A stretch of DNA of 64,000 bases. Origin: Azospirillum ramasamyi. GTDB taxonomy: Bacteria > Pseudomonadota > Alphaproteobacteria > Azospirillales > Azospirillaceae. The notes under the pieces are model-generated. The model was given only the letters and a program-made list of their open reading frames with translations. It ran no database searches and was not told where the DNA came from. A program made the position numbers and the translations under genes. Location: positions 1 to 64,000 of the forward strand of contig NZ_CP029830.1 of assembly GCF_003233655.1 (NCBI RefSeq). Direction: 5' to 3'. Position 1 is the stretch's first letter. Every line of letters begins with the position of its first letter. Positions 1 to 7,984 of the stretch are shown here, in pieces.

Positions 1-573
1 CCGCACGCCCTGATCGGCTATGCCGGTTCGACCGTGCGCGCGGCGGAGATGTTCCACGAGACCTTTCCCGAGCTGTCCCTGACCGTGCTGGTCGATTATT
101 TCGGCCGCGAGATCACCGACGGGCTGGAGGTCTGCCGCCGCTTCCCGCAGCTCGCCGCCCAGGGCAAGCTGGCGCTGCGGCTCGACACCTCCGGCGGGCG
201 TTTCGTCGAGGGGCTGGATCCGCCCGGCTCCTATGCCGTGCTGGAGCGCCATGCGCCGCATGCCATCCGCGGTTATCGCGACGAGACCCAGCTGCGCTAC
301 CTGATCGGCACCGGCGTGTCGGCCGCGGCGATCCATTACGTGCGCGAACGGCTGGACGAGGCCGGCTTCCCGGCGGTGAAGATCGTCGCCAGCAGCGGCT
401 TCGGCCCGGCCAAATGCCGCCTGATGGCGGAAGCCAACGCGCCGGTGGACGTGATCGGCACCGGCAGCTACCTGCCCGAACGCTGGAACGAGACCTACGC
501 GACCGCCGACATCATCGAGTATGACGGCGAACGCCGCGTGAAGGTCGGCCGCGAGTTCCTGTTCCGGCGGTAG
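1..573 (+). CDS. pncB: Nicotinate phosphoribosyltransferase, C-terminal part (5' end outside window)
   Basis: The reading frame is open from the first base, so the gene starts upstream and only about the last 190 residues are visible. The family joins nicotinate to PRPP to give nicotinate mononucleotide in NAD salvage, in the cytoplasm. The visible part has the alpha/beta-barrel end of the family: a stretch with LDTSGG near residue 62, a KIVASSGF strand near residue 128 and the GTGSYLPE segment that forms part of the phosphate site. It ends in a short basic tail. It converges on the nucleoside salvage operon across a palindrome at 591-615. The family is fairly clear; which PncB subgroup cannot be judged without the N-terminus. 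Confidence 0.8.
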   Translation, partial: PHALIGYAGSTVRAAEMFHETFPELSLTVLVDYFGREITDGLEVCRRFPQLAAQGKLALRLDTSGGRFVEGLDPPGSYAVLERHAPHAIRGYRDETQLRYLIGTGVSAAAIHYVRERLDEAGFPAVKIVASSGFGPAKCRLMAEANAPVDVIGTGSYLPERWNETYATADIIEYDGERRVKVGREFLFRR

Positions 574-590
574 GCTGCGACTGCGCCCTC

Positions 591-615
591 TCCCTCTCCC
601 GCCCCGGGAGAGGGA
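591..615. terminator. GC-rich palindrome between convergent genes
   Basis: CCCTCTCCC at 592-600 pairs with GGGAGAGGG at 606-614 around a GCCCC loop, with one more T-A pair outside. It sits between the convergent pncB and deoA genes and can act on both strands. There is no U-run. It resembles the short palindromic repeat found at 10016-10053, so it may be a member of a dispersed intergenic repeat family rather than a plain terminator. Confidence 0.5.
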
Positions 616-624
616 GATGTCCCA

Positions 625-1944
625 TCACCCCAGGCGCTTCGCGATCAGCGGCCCGCGCGCCGGCGCCGTGTCGGCCACCGTCACCGACGCGCGCAGGCGG
701 CGTTCCGCCTCCTCGGCCTGCGCCTCGGTCCGGGCATGGAGGATCGCCAGCGGCCGTTCACCCGGCCCCACCGCGTCGCCGAGCCCGGCCACCTCGTCGA
801 AGCCGACGGCGAAATCGATGGCGTCGGTGGTCTTGGTCCGACCGCCGCCCAGCGCCACCACCGCCATGCCGACGCCGCGGGTGTCGACGGCGCCGACGAC
901 TCCGGCGCGTTCGGCGAAGACCGGACGGATGATCGGCGCGCGTTCCAGATGGCGATCCGGCTGCTCCAGCAGATCGGCCGGGCCGCCGAGCGCCTCCACC
1001 ATGCGGGCGAAGCGTTCCGCCGCTTCGCCGCCGGCAATGGCGCGGTCGGCCATGGCGCGTCCGGCCGCGGCGTCCGGGGCCAGCCCGGCGAGCGCCAGCA
1101 GTTCCGCCGCCAGCGCCGCCGTCACCTCGTAGAGCCGCGGATCGGCCGGTTCGCCGCGCAGGATGGCGAGGCATTCGCGCATCTCCAGCGCATTGCCGGC
1201 GCTGCGGCCCAGCACCTCGTTCATGTCGGTCAGCAGGGCGACCGCCGGCAGGCCGGCGCCCTTCGACACGGTGACGATGCTGTCCGCCAGGGCCTCGGCG
1301 TCCTCGAAGCGCTGCATGAAGGCGCCGCTGCCGAACTTCACGTCCATCACCAGCGCGTCGAGTCCGGCGGCGAGCTTCTTCGACAGGATCGACGCGGTGA
1401 TGAGGTCGAGCGACTCCACCGTCGCCGTCACGTCGCGGATGGCGTAGAGCCGCTTGTCGGCCGGGGCGATGTCGTCGGTGGCGCCGATCACCGCGCAGCC
1501 GACCTCCTTCACCACCCGGCGCAGCAGATCGTTGTCGGGCTTGGCGCGGTAGCCGGGGATGCTCTCGAACTTGTCGAGCGTGCCGCCGGTGTGGCCCAGC
1601 CCGCGCCCCGACACCATCGGCACGAAACCGCCGCAGGCCGCCAGCATCGGCGCCAGGATCAGGCTGACCTTGTCGCCGACGCCTCCGGTGGAATGCTTGT
1701 CGATCACCGGGCCGGGCAGGTTCAGCGACCGCCATTCCATCACCGTGCCCGAATCGCGCATGGCGCGGGTCAGCGCCACCCGTTCGTCCAGGCTCATGCC
1801 GCGGAAGAAGACGGCCATGGCGAAGGCCGCGGCCTGGGCTTCGGAAACGCGGCCGTCGGTGATGCCGCGGACGAAATCCTGGATGGTGGCGGCGTCGAGC
1901 GGCTGGCCGTCGCGCTTGGCCCGGACGATCTCCTGCGGAAGCAT
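625..1944 (-). CDS. deoA: Thymidine phosphorylase
   Basis: Cleaves thymidine and deoxyuridine with phosphate into base and deoxyribose-1-phosphate in the cytoplasm. The 439-residue length is normal for the family. The N-terminal helical part (EIVRAKRDGQPL) is followed by the signature region with KHSTGGVGDK near residue 83 and VSGRGLGHTGGTLDK near residue 113, which bind phosphate and pyrimidine, and by the SKKLAAGLDALVMDVKFG segment typical of pyrimidine phosphorylases. It is the last gene of the leftward salvage operon, with 3 bases between it and deoC. AMP phosphorylase is a paralogue but is longer and mostly archaeal. Confidence 0.95.
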   Translation of the reverse strand: MLPQEIVRAKRDGQPLDAATIQDFVRGITDGRVSEAQAAAFAMAVFFRGMSLDERVALTRAMRDSGTVMEWRSLNLPGPVIDKHSTGGVGDKVSLILAPMLAACGGFVPMVSGRGLGHTGGTLDKFESIPGYRAKPDNDLLRRVVKEVGCAVIGATDDIAPADKRLYAIRDVTATVESLDLITASILSKKLAAGLDALVMDVKFGSGAFMQRFEDAEALADSIVTVSKGAGLPAVALLTDMNEVLGRSAGNALEMRECLAILRGEPADPRLYEVTAALAAELLALAGLAPDAAAGRAMADRAIAGGEAAERFARMVEALGGPADLLEQPDRHLERAPIIRPVFAERAGVVGAVDTRGVGMAVVALGGGRTKTTDAIDFAVGFDEVAGLGDAVGPGERPLAILHARTEAQAEEAERRLRASVTVADTAPARGPLIAKRLG

Positions 1945-1947
1945 GCC

Positions 1948-2793
1948 TCAGTACCCTCCCGCCGGGGCCGGTTCGCGCTCGCCCTCGCGTTCGCCTTCGC
2001 CTTCCCGTCCGCTATGCCCGGCGGCGGCCAGCAGCGCGTCGAGCAGGCTGGAGGCGCCGAAACGGAAGGTCTGCGGCGTCGCCCAGCCGTCGCCCAGGAT
2101 ATGGTCGGCCAGCGCCAGATAACGCGCCGCCTCCGCCGCATCGCGGATGCCGCCGGCGGCCTTGAAGCCGACGGTCTTGCCGGATTCATAGATGCTGTCG
2201 AGAATCACCGCCGCCGCCGGAAGGGTGGCCGCCGGCTGGGTCTTGCCGGTGGAGGTCTTGAGGAAATCGGCACCGGCGGCGATGGCGTCGCGCGCCGCCC
2301 AGGCCAGCAGATCGGGGTCGGGGAAAGCCCCCGATTCCAGGATGACCTTCATCAGCGCCTTGTCGGCGCAGGCCTCGCGGCAGGCTTTCACGACGTTCAT
2401 CGGCTGGGTGCGGGCGCCGTCGATGAAGGCCTTGTAGGGCAGCACGACGTCGATCTCGTCCGCCCCGTCGGCGATGGCGCGCCGGGTTTCCGCCGCCACC
2501 GACGCTGCGTCGGCCTCGCCGCTGGGGAAGTTCACCACGGTGGCGACCTTCACCGGCGTGCCGTCCAGCGCCTTGCGGGCGGTGGGCACGAATCGCGCCC
2601 AGACGCAGACCGCGGCCACCGGGCCGACCGGCGTGACCGCGCGGGCGCAGAGTGCCTCCACCACGCGGTCGGTGTCGTCGCCGTTCAGGCTGGTGAGGTC
2701 GAGCATGCCCACGGCACGGCGCGCCAGATCGGCGTCGGACGGAGCGTTGGCGCTGGCGTCCAGCGCGCTTTGCAGGTCGGCAGGCAGTTTCAT
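1948..2793 (-). CDS. deoC: Deoxyribose-phosphate aldolase
   Basis: Class I aldolase that splits 2-deoxyribose-5-phosphate into glyceraldehyde-3-phosphate and acetaldehyde, completing the use of the sugar released by the phosphorylases next to it. The Schiff-base lysine lies in the DFLKTSTGK motif, and the upstream strands VKVATVVNFPSG and EIDVVLPYKAF are the expected substrate-binding strands. The last 20 or so residues are a low-complexity Glu/Arg/Gly tail coded by repetitive GC-rich sequence. Its ATG overlaps the stop of the purine phosphorylase gene by 4 bases, so the two are probably translationally coupled. Confidence 0.95.
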   Translation of the reverse strand: MKLPADLQSALDASANAPSDADLARRAVGMLDLTSLNGDDTDRVVEALCARAVTPVGPVAAVCVWARFVPTARKALDGTPVKVATVVNFPSGEADAASVAAETRRAIADGADEIDVVLPYKAFIDGARTQPMNVVKACREACADKALMKVILESGAFPDPDLLAWAARDAIAAGADFLKTSTGKTQPAATLPAAAVILDSIYESGKTVGFKAAGGIRDAAEAARYLALADHILGDGWATPQTFRFGASSLLDALLAAAGHSGREGEGEREGEREPAPAGGY

Positions 2794-3623
2794 GACCGGG
2801 ACCCGTCCTTTTCATGCAGGCGTTCGAGGAAGCCGACCAACAGGCGCTCCAGGTCGGCGGCTGCCGCCGATGCGGCGGTCAGCGTCTGGTGATGGTCGAC
2901 CGGCCCGTCGCCGAGCCCGACGCCCAGGTTGGTGACGACGGCGCATCCGACGACCCGCAGGCCGCAATGGCGCGCGACGATGCATTCCGGCACGGTGGAC
3001 ATGCCGACCGCGTCGGCGCCGAGCAGCTTCATCATCCGCACCTCGGCCGGCGTCTCGAAGGACGGGCCGGGATAGGCGGCATAGACCCCCTCGGCCAGAT
3101 CGATGGCGAGGCCGTCCGCCACCTCCTTCAGCAGGCCGCGAAGCCCCGGATCCCAGGCGTCGGTCATGCTGGGAAAGCGCTCGCCGAAGGCCTCGTCGTT
3201 CGGACCGGTCAGCGGGTTGGCGCCCAGCAGGTTCAGGTGGTCGCTGATCGCCATCAGCCGGCCCGGCCCGACCTCCAGCCGCAGCGAGCCGGCGGCGGCG
3301 GTCAGAACCAGCGTGTCGCAGCCGGCCAGCTTCAGCGCCCGCACCGCGGTCTTCAGCGCGTCGAAGCCCTTGCCCTCATAGGCGTGGACGCGGCCCTGCA
3401 TGCAGGCGACCTCGACACCGCCCAGCCGCCCGACCACCAGCCGCCCGGCATGGCCGGACACGCTGGGGACGGGGAAGCCGGCGATGTCGGCGTAGGGGAT
3501 GGGGATTCCGTCGGCGATGCGGTCGGCGATTCCGCCCAGGCCGGAGCCCAGCACGATGCCGACCCGCGGCCGATGGCCGGGGGCGCGGTGAAGGATGTCC
3601 GCGGCGGCGCGGGCTGCGGTCAT
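2790..3623 (-). CDS. punA: Purine nucleoside phosphorylase, trimeric class
   Basis: Phosphorolyses purine nucleosides to free base and (deoxy)ribose-1-phosphate. The sequence is of the trimeric, mammalian-like PNP class: VGIVLGSGLGG near residue 22 is the phosphate-binding loop, FPVPSVSGHAGRL holds the conserved His, and GMSTVPECIVARHCGL near residue 207 is the PNP signature. At 277 residues it is full length. It sits between cdd and deoC in the salvage operon. MTA phosphorylase is a close relative, but the salvage context and the Glu of the STVPE signature favour PNP. Confidence 0.92.
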   Translation of the reverse strand: MTAARAAADILHRAPGHRPRVGIVLGSGLGGIADRIADGIPIPYADIAGFPVPSVSGHAGRLVVGRLGGVEVACMQGRVHAYEGKGFDALKTAVRALKLAGCDTLVLTAAAGSLRLEVGPGRLMAISDHLNLLGANPLTGPNDEAFGERFPSMTDAWDPGLRGLLKEVADGLAIDLAEGVYAAYPGPSFETPAEVRMMKLLGADAVGMSTVPECIVARHCGLRVVGCAVVTNLGVGLGDGPVDHHQTLTAASAAAADLERLLVGFLERLHEKDGSRS

Positions 3624-3638
3624 GTCGGGAAACTCCGC

Positions 3639-4058
3639 TCAGAAGGCTAAATTGGTTGGGCCGAAGGATTCCGGCAACAGGGTTTCCAGCGGAAAACTCC
3701 TCCGCAGCCCGGCGGGATCGCAGATGTGGACCGGCGTGTCAGGTGTCGCGAATTCGCGGATGCGCTGGCGGCAGCCGCCGCAGGGGGTACAGATGTCCTC
3801 CGCCCCCGCCTCGCCGCCCATCACGACGATGGCGCGGATGCGGCGGTCGCCGGCCGTGACCATGGCGCCGATGGCGCTCGCTTCCGCGCATTGGCCCTGC
3901 GGATAGGCCGCGTTCTCCACATTGCACCCGGCGAAGACGCGCCCCGATTCGCCGAGGATCGCCGCGCCGACCTTGAACCTGGAATAGGGGGCGTGGGCGT
4001 TCCCGCGCGCGGCGCGGGCGGCTTCGATCAGGCGTTCCAGCTCGGGCGTGTCGGTCAT
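3639..4058 (-). CDS. cdd: Cytidine deaminase
   Basis: Converts cytidine and deoxycytidine to uridine and deoxyuridine, feeding the phosphorylases in the same operon. The short zinc-dependent form is seen: FKVGAAI, the substrate motif CNVENAAY, the catalytic CAEASAI (zinc Cys and proton-shuttling Glu) and PCGGCRQ carrying the other two zinc ligands. The ATG at 4058 gives a 139-residue product 4 bases after the permease stop. An ATG at 4079 would add seven residues and overlap the permease gene. I prefer the inner start. Confidence 0.95.
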   Translation of the reverse strand: MTDTPELERLIEAARAARGNAHAPYSRFKVGAAILGESGRVFAGCNVENAAYPQGQCAEASAIGAMVTAGDRRIRAIVVMGGEAGAEDICTPCGGCRQRIREFATPDTPVHICDPAGLRRSFPLETLLPESFGPTNLAF

Positions 4059-4062
4059 GGCC

Positions 4063-5037
4063 TCAGCGTTCCTTGACATAGGGGATGCCGCTCGCCTTCG
4101 GAGCGATGGCCTTGCCGACGAAGCCGGCCAGCAGCAGCACGGTCAGCACATAGGGAAGCATCTGGATGAACTGTACCGGAACCACGCCGATCACCGGCAA
4201 TTCCACGCCCTGGAGCCGCACCTGCACCGCGTCGGTGAAGGCGAACAGCAGGCAGGCGAACAGGGTCGGCCCCGGCCGCCATTTGCCGAAGATCAGCGCC
4301 GCCAGCGCCAGATAGCCCTTTCCGGCGGTCATGTCGCGGACGAAGCCGGCGCCATGGGCGGTGGACAGATAGGCCCCCGCCATGCCGGTCAGCACGCCGG
4401 TGACGATCAGCGCCTGATAGCGCAGCTTTGCCACCGACAGGCCGGCGGTGTCCACCGCCGCCGGATTCTCGCCCACCGCCCGCAGCCGCAGCCCGAATCG
4501 GGAGCGGTAGAGCACCCATTGGGTGGCGATCACCAGGACCAGCGTCACCCAGATCAGGATGTTGTTGCCGTTCAACAGCTCGCGGTAGATCGGCCCCAGC
4601 ACGGGCACGCCGGCCAATGCCTCCACCCCCGGCAGTTCCACCGAGGGGATGCGCGCCTGACCGGGCAGCAGCGGGGTCTGTCCGCCCTGCTGGAACCAGG
4701 CATAGGCCAGCGACGGCGCCAGCCCGGCGACCAGGATGTTGATCGCCATGCCCGACACCACCTGATTGCCGTTGTGGGTGATGCAGGCGAAGCCATGGAC
4801 CATCGCCAGCGCCACCCCCGCGGCGATGCCGGCCAGCAGCCCGAGCCACGGATTGACGGTGACGGAGGCGACCGCGGCGGCGAAGAAGGCGCCGGCCAGC
4901 ATCTTGCCTTCCAGCCCGATGTCGACCACGCCAGCCCGCTCGCAATACATCCCGGCGAAGGCGGCCAGCACCAGCGGCGTCGCCACCCGGATGGTGGCGC
5001 CCAGCAGCTGCAGCGCCAGAAGAAGCGCGTCCTCCAT
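4063..5037 (-). CDS. Nucleoside-type ABC transporter permease (NupQ/YufQ family)
   Basis: A 324-residue membrane protein of the binding-protein-dependent permease 2 family, rich in predicted membrane helices and with the family sequence around CERAGVVDIGLEGKML near residue 30 and AVGENPAAVDTAGLSV near residue 186. In characterised systems such a pair of permeases forms a nucleoside importer with an ATPase and a BMP-type lipoprotein. Location beside deoA, deoC, punA and cdd supports nucleoside uptake. It begins 3 bases after the stop of the partner permease. No ATPase or binding-protein gene lies next to it. Confidence 0.85.
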   Translation of the reverse strand: MEDALLLALQLLGATIRVATPLVLAAFAGMYCERAGVVDIGLEGKMLAGAFFAAAVASVTVNPWLGLLAGIAAGVALAMVHGFACITHNGNQVVSGMAINILVAGLAPSLAYAWFQQGGQTPLLPGQARIPSVELPGVEALAGVPVLGPIYRELLNGNNILIWVTLVLVIATQWVLYRSRFGLRLRAVGENPAAVDTAGLSVAKLRYQALIVTGVLTGMAGAYLSTAHGAGFVRDMTAGKGYLALAALIFGKWRPGPTLFACLLFAFTDAVQVRLQGVELPVIGVVPVQFIQMLPYVLTVLLLAGFVGKAIAPKASGIPYVKER

Positions 5038-5040
5038 CGC

Positions 5041-6195
5041 TCAGCCCTTTCCCCCGGTGGTGGCATCCGCGGCGGCGGCGGCACCGCGGCGGCGGCGGAA
5101 CAGCGCCTCCACCTGCGGCCTGAACAGGTTTTCCATCGCGCCGGCGAACAGGATGACCAGACCCTGGATGACCATCACCAGCTCGCGGTTGATCGTGGGG
5201 TATTCGAAGGACAGCTGGCTGCCGCCCTGCGCCAGAACCCCGAACAGCAAGGCGGCCAGAATGATCCCGACCGGGTGGTTGCGCCCCATCAGCGCCACGG
5301 CGATGCCGACGAAGCCGACGCCGCCGGTGAAGTTCAGGATGACCCGGTGCTGCACGCCCAGGATCTCGTTCACGCCGACGAAGCCGGCCAGCGCGCCGGA
5401 GATCAGCATGGCGATGATGATGTTCCGCGCGGGCGAGATGCCGGCATAGACCGCCGCCCGCTCGTTCCGGCCGACGGTGCGCAGCTCGTAGCCCCAGCGG
5501 GTGCGGCGCAGGAAGATGTGGAACAGGACGCAGCAGGCCAGCGCCCACAGGAAGGACAGGTTGAGCGGCGAGGCTGGAATGGCGATGCCGAACCAGCCCA
5601 GAGCCCGGTCCATCGAGGGAAGCCAGACGCCGGGATCGAATTCGCGCGTCTCGGGCGACTGGCTGCCGGGGCGGATCAGCACGTCGACCAGAAGCCAGGT
5701 CATCAGCGACGCGGCGATGAAGTTGAACATGATCGTCGTGATGACGATGTGGCTGCCGCGCTTGGCCTGCAGCCAGGCCGGGATGAAGGCCCAGGCGGCG
5801 CCGAACAGCGCCGAGGCCAGGATCGCCAGCACCGCCGCCACCGGCCAGGGCCAGCCGGTCAGCGCCAGCGCCACCAGCCCGGTGCCGAGCCCGCCCAGAT
5901 AGGCCTGCCCCTCGCCGCCGATGTTGAACAGCCCGCAATGGAAGGCGATGGCCACCGCCAGCCCGGTGAAGATGTAGCTGGTCGTGTAGTAGAGCGTGTA
6001 GCCGATCGCCTCCGGGTAGCCCAAAGCTTCCGTCAGCAGCAGCGACAGCACGTCCACCGGGTTCTCGCCGATCACCAGGATCACCAGCCCCGACAGCACG
6101 AAGGCGGCGACGAGGTTGAGAACCGGCAGCAGCGCATACCCGACCCAACCCGGCACGGCGCCCGGCTGACCCTTTCCCGATCCGCTCAGCAGCAC
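5041..6195 (-). CDS. Nucleoside-type ABC transporter permease (NupP/YufP family)
   Basis: The larger permease of the pair and the first gene of the leftward salvage operon. It has many hydrophobic segments, with the family sequence FHCGLFNIGGEGQAYLGGL near residue 90 and the cytoplasmic segment TVGRNERAAVYAGIS near residue 225 that should contact the ATPase. The GTG at 6195 is chosen because AGGAG lies 6 bases upstream at 6202-6206. The frame stays open to a TTG at 6240 that lacks a good ribosome site. Normal order in this family puts BMP lipoprotein and ATPase genes upstream; here an unrelated divergent gene follows instead. Confidence 0.85.
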   Translation of the reverse strand: MLLSGSGKGQPGAVPGWVGYALLPVLNLVAAFVLSGLVILVIGENPVDVLSLLLTEALGYPEAIGYTLYYTTSYIFTGLAVAIAFHCGLFNIGGEGQAYLGGLGTGLVALALTGWPWPVAAVLAILASALFGAAWAFIPAWLQAKRGSHIVITTIMFNFIAASLMTWLLVDVLIRPGSQSPETREFDPGVWLPSMDRALGWFGIAIPASPLNLSFLWALACCVLFHIFLRRTRWGYELRTVGRNERAAVYAGISPARNIIIAMLISGALAGFVGVNEILGVQHRVILNFTGGVGFVGIAVALMGRNHPVGIILAALLFGVLAQGGSQLSFEYPTINRELVMVIQGLVILFAGAMENLFRPQVEALFRRRRGAAAAADATTGGKG

Positions 6196-6382
6196 CGGCG
6201 TCTCCTGGATTGCCCCTTGGCGAGGATTCTTAACCTTCAACCCCGTTGCTGACCAAGCATTTCGTCACGCGGAAAACTCAGCAGGCATGGGTATTTGGAG
6301 GCGTTACGAAAAGTCTTGCCGCGGCGCAGCATTCTGGCATGCTTCTTACCCATATGAAAATTATGGTTATGGAGCATGCCCG

Positions 6383-6715
6383 ATGCCGCTCGATCTGCCG
6401 CGGACCTTCCGCCACCACGTGTTCTGCTGCGCCCAGCAACGCCCGCCCGGCCATCCGCGCGGCAGCTGCGCCGCCAAGGGCGCGCATCCGCTGTGGCAGC
6501 GGCTGGACCACAAAATCCAGGGCAAGGGCCTTGCCGATGTCGGCATGGCGCTGACGGGCTGCCTCGGCTTCTGCTCCGCCGGGCCGCTGATGGTGGTGTA
6601 TCCCGAAGGCGTCTGGTACCGGCCGGAGACGCCGGAGGACATCGACGAGATCGTCGCGTCGCATCTGGTCAACGATGTGCCGGTCGAGCGGCTGGTGATG
6701 GTGCTGACGCGGTGA
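6383..6715 (+). CDS. Thioredoxin-fold [2Fe-2S] ferredoxin
   Basis: A 110-residue protein with the cysteine spacing of the thioredoxin-like 2Fe-2S ferredoxins: a Cys in HHVFCCAQQRP near residue 16, a second in GSCAAKGA about eleven residues later, and the CLGFCSAGP pair near residue 62. It resembles the small ferredoxins found with nitrogen-metabolism or formate dehydrogenase systems, but no partner is adjacent. The ATG at 6383 has GGAG eight bases upstream. A longer in-frame extension back to 6287 reads as low-quality coding and overlaps the likely divergent promoter of the salvage operon. Confidence 0.85.
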   Translation: MPLDLPRTFRHHVFCCAQQRPPGHPRGSCAAKGAHPLWQRLDHKIQGKGLADVGMALTGCLGFCSAGPLMVVYPEGVWYRPETPEDIDEIVASHLVNDVPVERLVMVLTR

Positions 6716-6851
6716 GGTGAGGAGAAGGCGTTCGAAGCCCGATCCCCGCCGAAATCCCGCGCCTATCAGACCTGCGGTTGCGGCATTGGGACGCCGGCGG
6801 AATTGCCCATAATGTGGGCGGCTTCCGCAATTGCCGCTTCGAACCGATCCG

Positions 6852-7766
6852 ATGACCGACGCCGAGACCGCCGACCTGCTGCCTGCCGAAGCCGATTCGG
6901 TTCCCTATGCCGTTGGCTGCTTCCTGGGCGCGATCCTGCTGTTCGCGGCGATGGACACGCTGATCAAGCTCCTGACCGCGGACTACCCGGTGCCGCAGCT
7001 GATGTTCGTGCGCTCCCTGGTCGCCCTGCTGCTGGTCGGCGGCTACACGCTGTGGCGCGGCGGCGGGATCGCGGCGATGCGGACGCGGCGGCCCTGGGGG
7101 CATGTCTGGCGGGCCTTCGCCGGCCTTATCTCCATGGGATGCTTCTTCTATGCGTTCCGCGAGCTGCCGCTGGCCGACGTCTATGTGCTGAGCTTCGCCG
7201 GGCCGCTGTTCATCACGGCGCTGTCGGCGCCGCTGCTGGGGGAGCCGGTGGGCTGGCGGCGCTGGGCCGCGGTGGTGGTCGGGTTCGGCGGCGTGGTTGT
7301 GATGGCGCAGCCGTCCACCGGGGCGCCGCTGGTGCCGGTGCTGGTGGGGCTGTGCGCCGCGCTGTTCTATGCGCTGGCGGCGCTGGCGGTGCGCGGGCTG
7401 TCGCGGACGGAGACCAGCGCGTCGATCGTGCTCTATCTGCTGCTGACGACGACGGTGGTCAGCGGTGCGCTTACCATTCCCGTCTGGACGGCGCCGACCG
7501 CCGCGGCCCTGGGGCTGATGGCGCTGGTCGGGGCGATCGGCGCCGGGGCACAGGTGCTGCTGACCCAGGCCTTCCGCCGCGCGCCGCCGGCCGTGGTGGC
7601 GCCCTTCGAATATACCGGCATGCTCTGGGCCAGCCTGTTCGGCTGGCTGGTGTTCGGCGACCTGCCGACCGCGCCGGTTCTGGCCGGAGCAATGGTCATC
7701 ATCGGCAGCGGGCTCTACATCCTGCATCGTGAAACCATGGCGGCGCGCCGCCGGCTGGGTTCTTGA
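6852..7766 (+). CDS. EamA/DMT-family inner membrane exporter
   Basis: A drug/metabolite transporter of 304 residues with ten predicted membrane helices arranged as two EamA repeats (residues about 20-145 and 155-295). The first repeat has FVRSLVALLLVGG and the second QAFRRAPPAVVAPFEYTGMLWA, the usual conserved turn of the S-adenosylmethionine/amino-acid exporter branch. Substrate cannot be told. The ATG at 6852 is used; a TTG at 6831 would add seven residues. Its 3' end overlaps a promoter-like TTGACA that may drive the riboswitch operon. Confidence 0.85.
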   Translation: MTDAETADLLPAEADSVPYAVGCFLGAILLFAAMDTLIKLLTADYPVPQLMFVRSLVALLLVGGYTLWRGGGIAAMRTRRPWGHVWRAFAGLISMGCFFYAFRELPLADVYVLSFAGPLFITALSAPLLGEPVGWRRWAAVVVGFGGVVVMAQPSTGAPLVPVLVGLCAALFYALAALAVRGLSRTETSASIVLYLLLTTTVVSGALTIPVWTAPTAAALGLMALVGAIGAGAQVLLTQAFRRAPPAVVAPFEYTGMLWASLFGWLVFGDLPTAPVLAGAMVIIGSGLYILHRETMAARRRLGS

Positions 7767-7790
7767 CAGGACAGGCCCGGCGGCGACACT
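7763..7790 (+). promoter_or_regulatory. Candidate promoter for the TPP riboswitch operon
   Basis: A perfect TTGACA at 7763-7768 overlaps the stop codon of the EamA gene. After 16 bases comes GACACT at 7785-7790, a weak -10 match. Transcription would start near 7797, just before the riboswitch at 7804. A hairpin with 8-bp stems (7779-7786 with 7792-7799) overlaps the same place and could instead end the EamA transcript. The -35 is seen; the start point is inferred. Confidence 0.45.
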
Positions 7791-7803
7791 CTCGCCGCCT
7801 GTT

Positions 7804-7903
7804 CACGGCTGGGGTGCCCGTGCGGATGCCGGATCGGCGGATGCGCGGGCTGAGACAACACCCATCGAACCTGATCCGGGTCATGCCGGCGAAGGGAGCC
7901 GAC
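7804..7903 (+). ncRNA. TPP riboswitch (THI element)
   Basis: The core of the thiamine pyrophosphate aptamer is present in order: GGGGTGCC at 7811-7818, GGGCTGAGA at 7847-7855, ACACCC closing the pyrimidine-sensor helix, the highly conserved GAACCTGATC at 7867-7876, then GGGTCATGCCGGCGAAGGGA ending at 7897. The closing helix P1 is CGGCT 7806-7810 with AGCCG 7897-7901. The aptamer ends about 70 bases before the AAGGAG ribosome site of the next gene. In bacteria of this group TPP binding usually hides the ribosome site; CTCC at 7940-7943 could pair with GGAG at 7974-7977, but this is a guess. The aptamer call is secure. Confidence 0.95.
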
Positions 7904-7984
7904 CGGAACCCGACGGAATCGCCGCAAACGCCCCGTCCCCTCCGCGTCGCTCCGCTTGCCGGCGCGTGTGGAAGGAGTTTGGTC

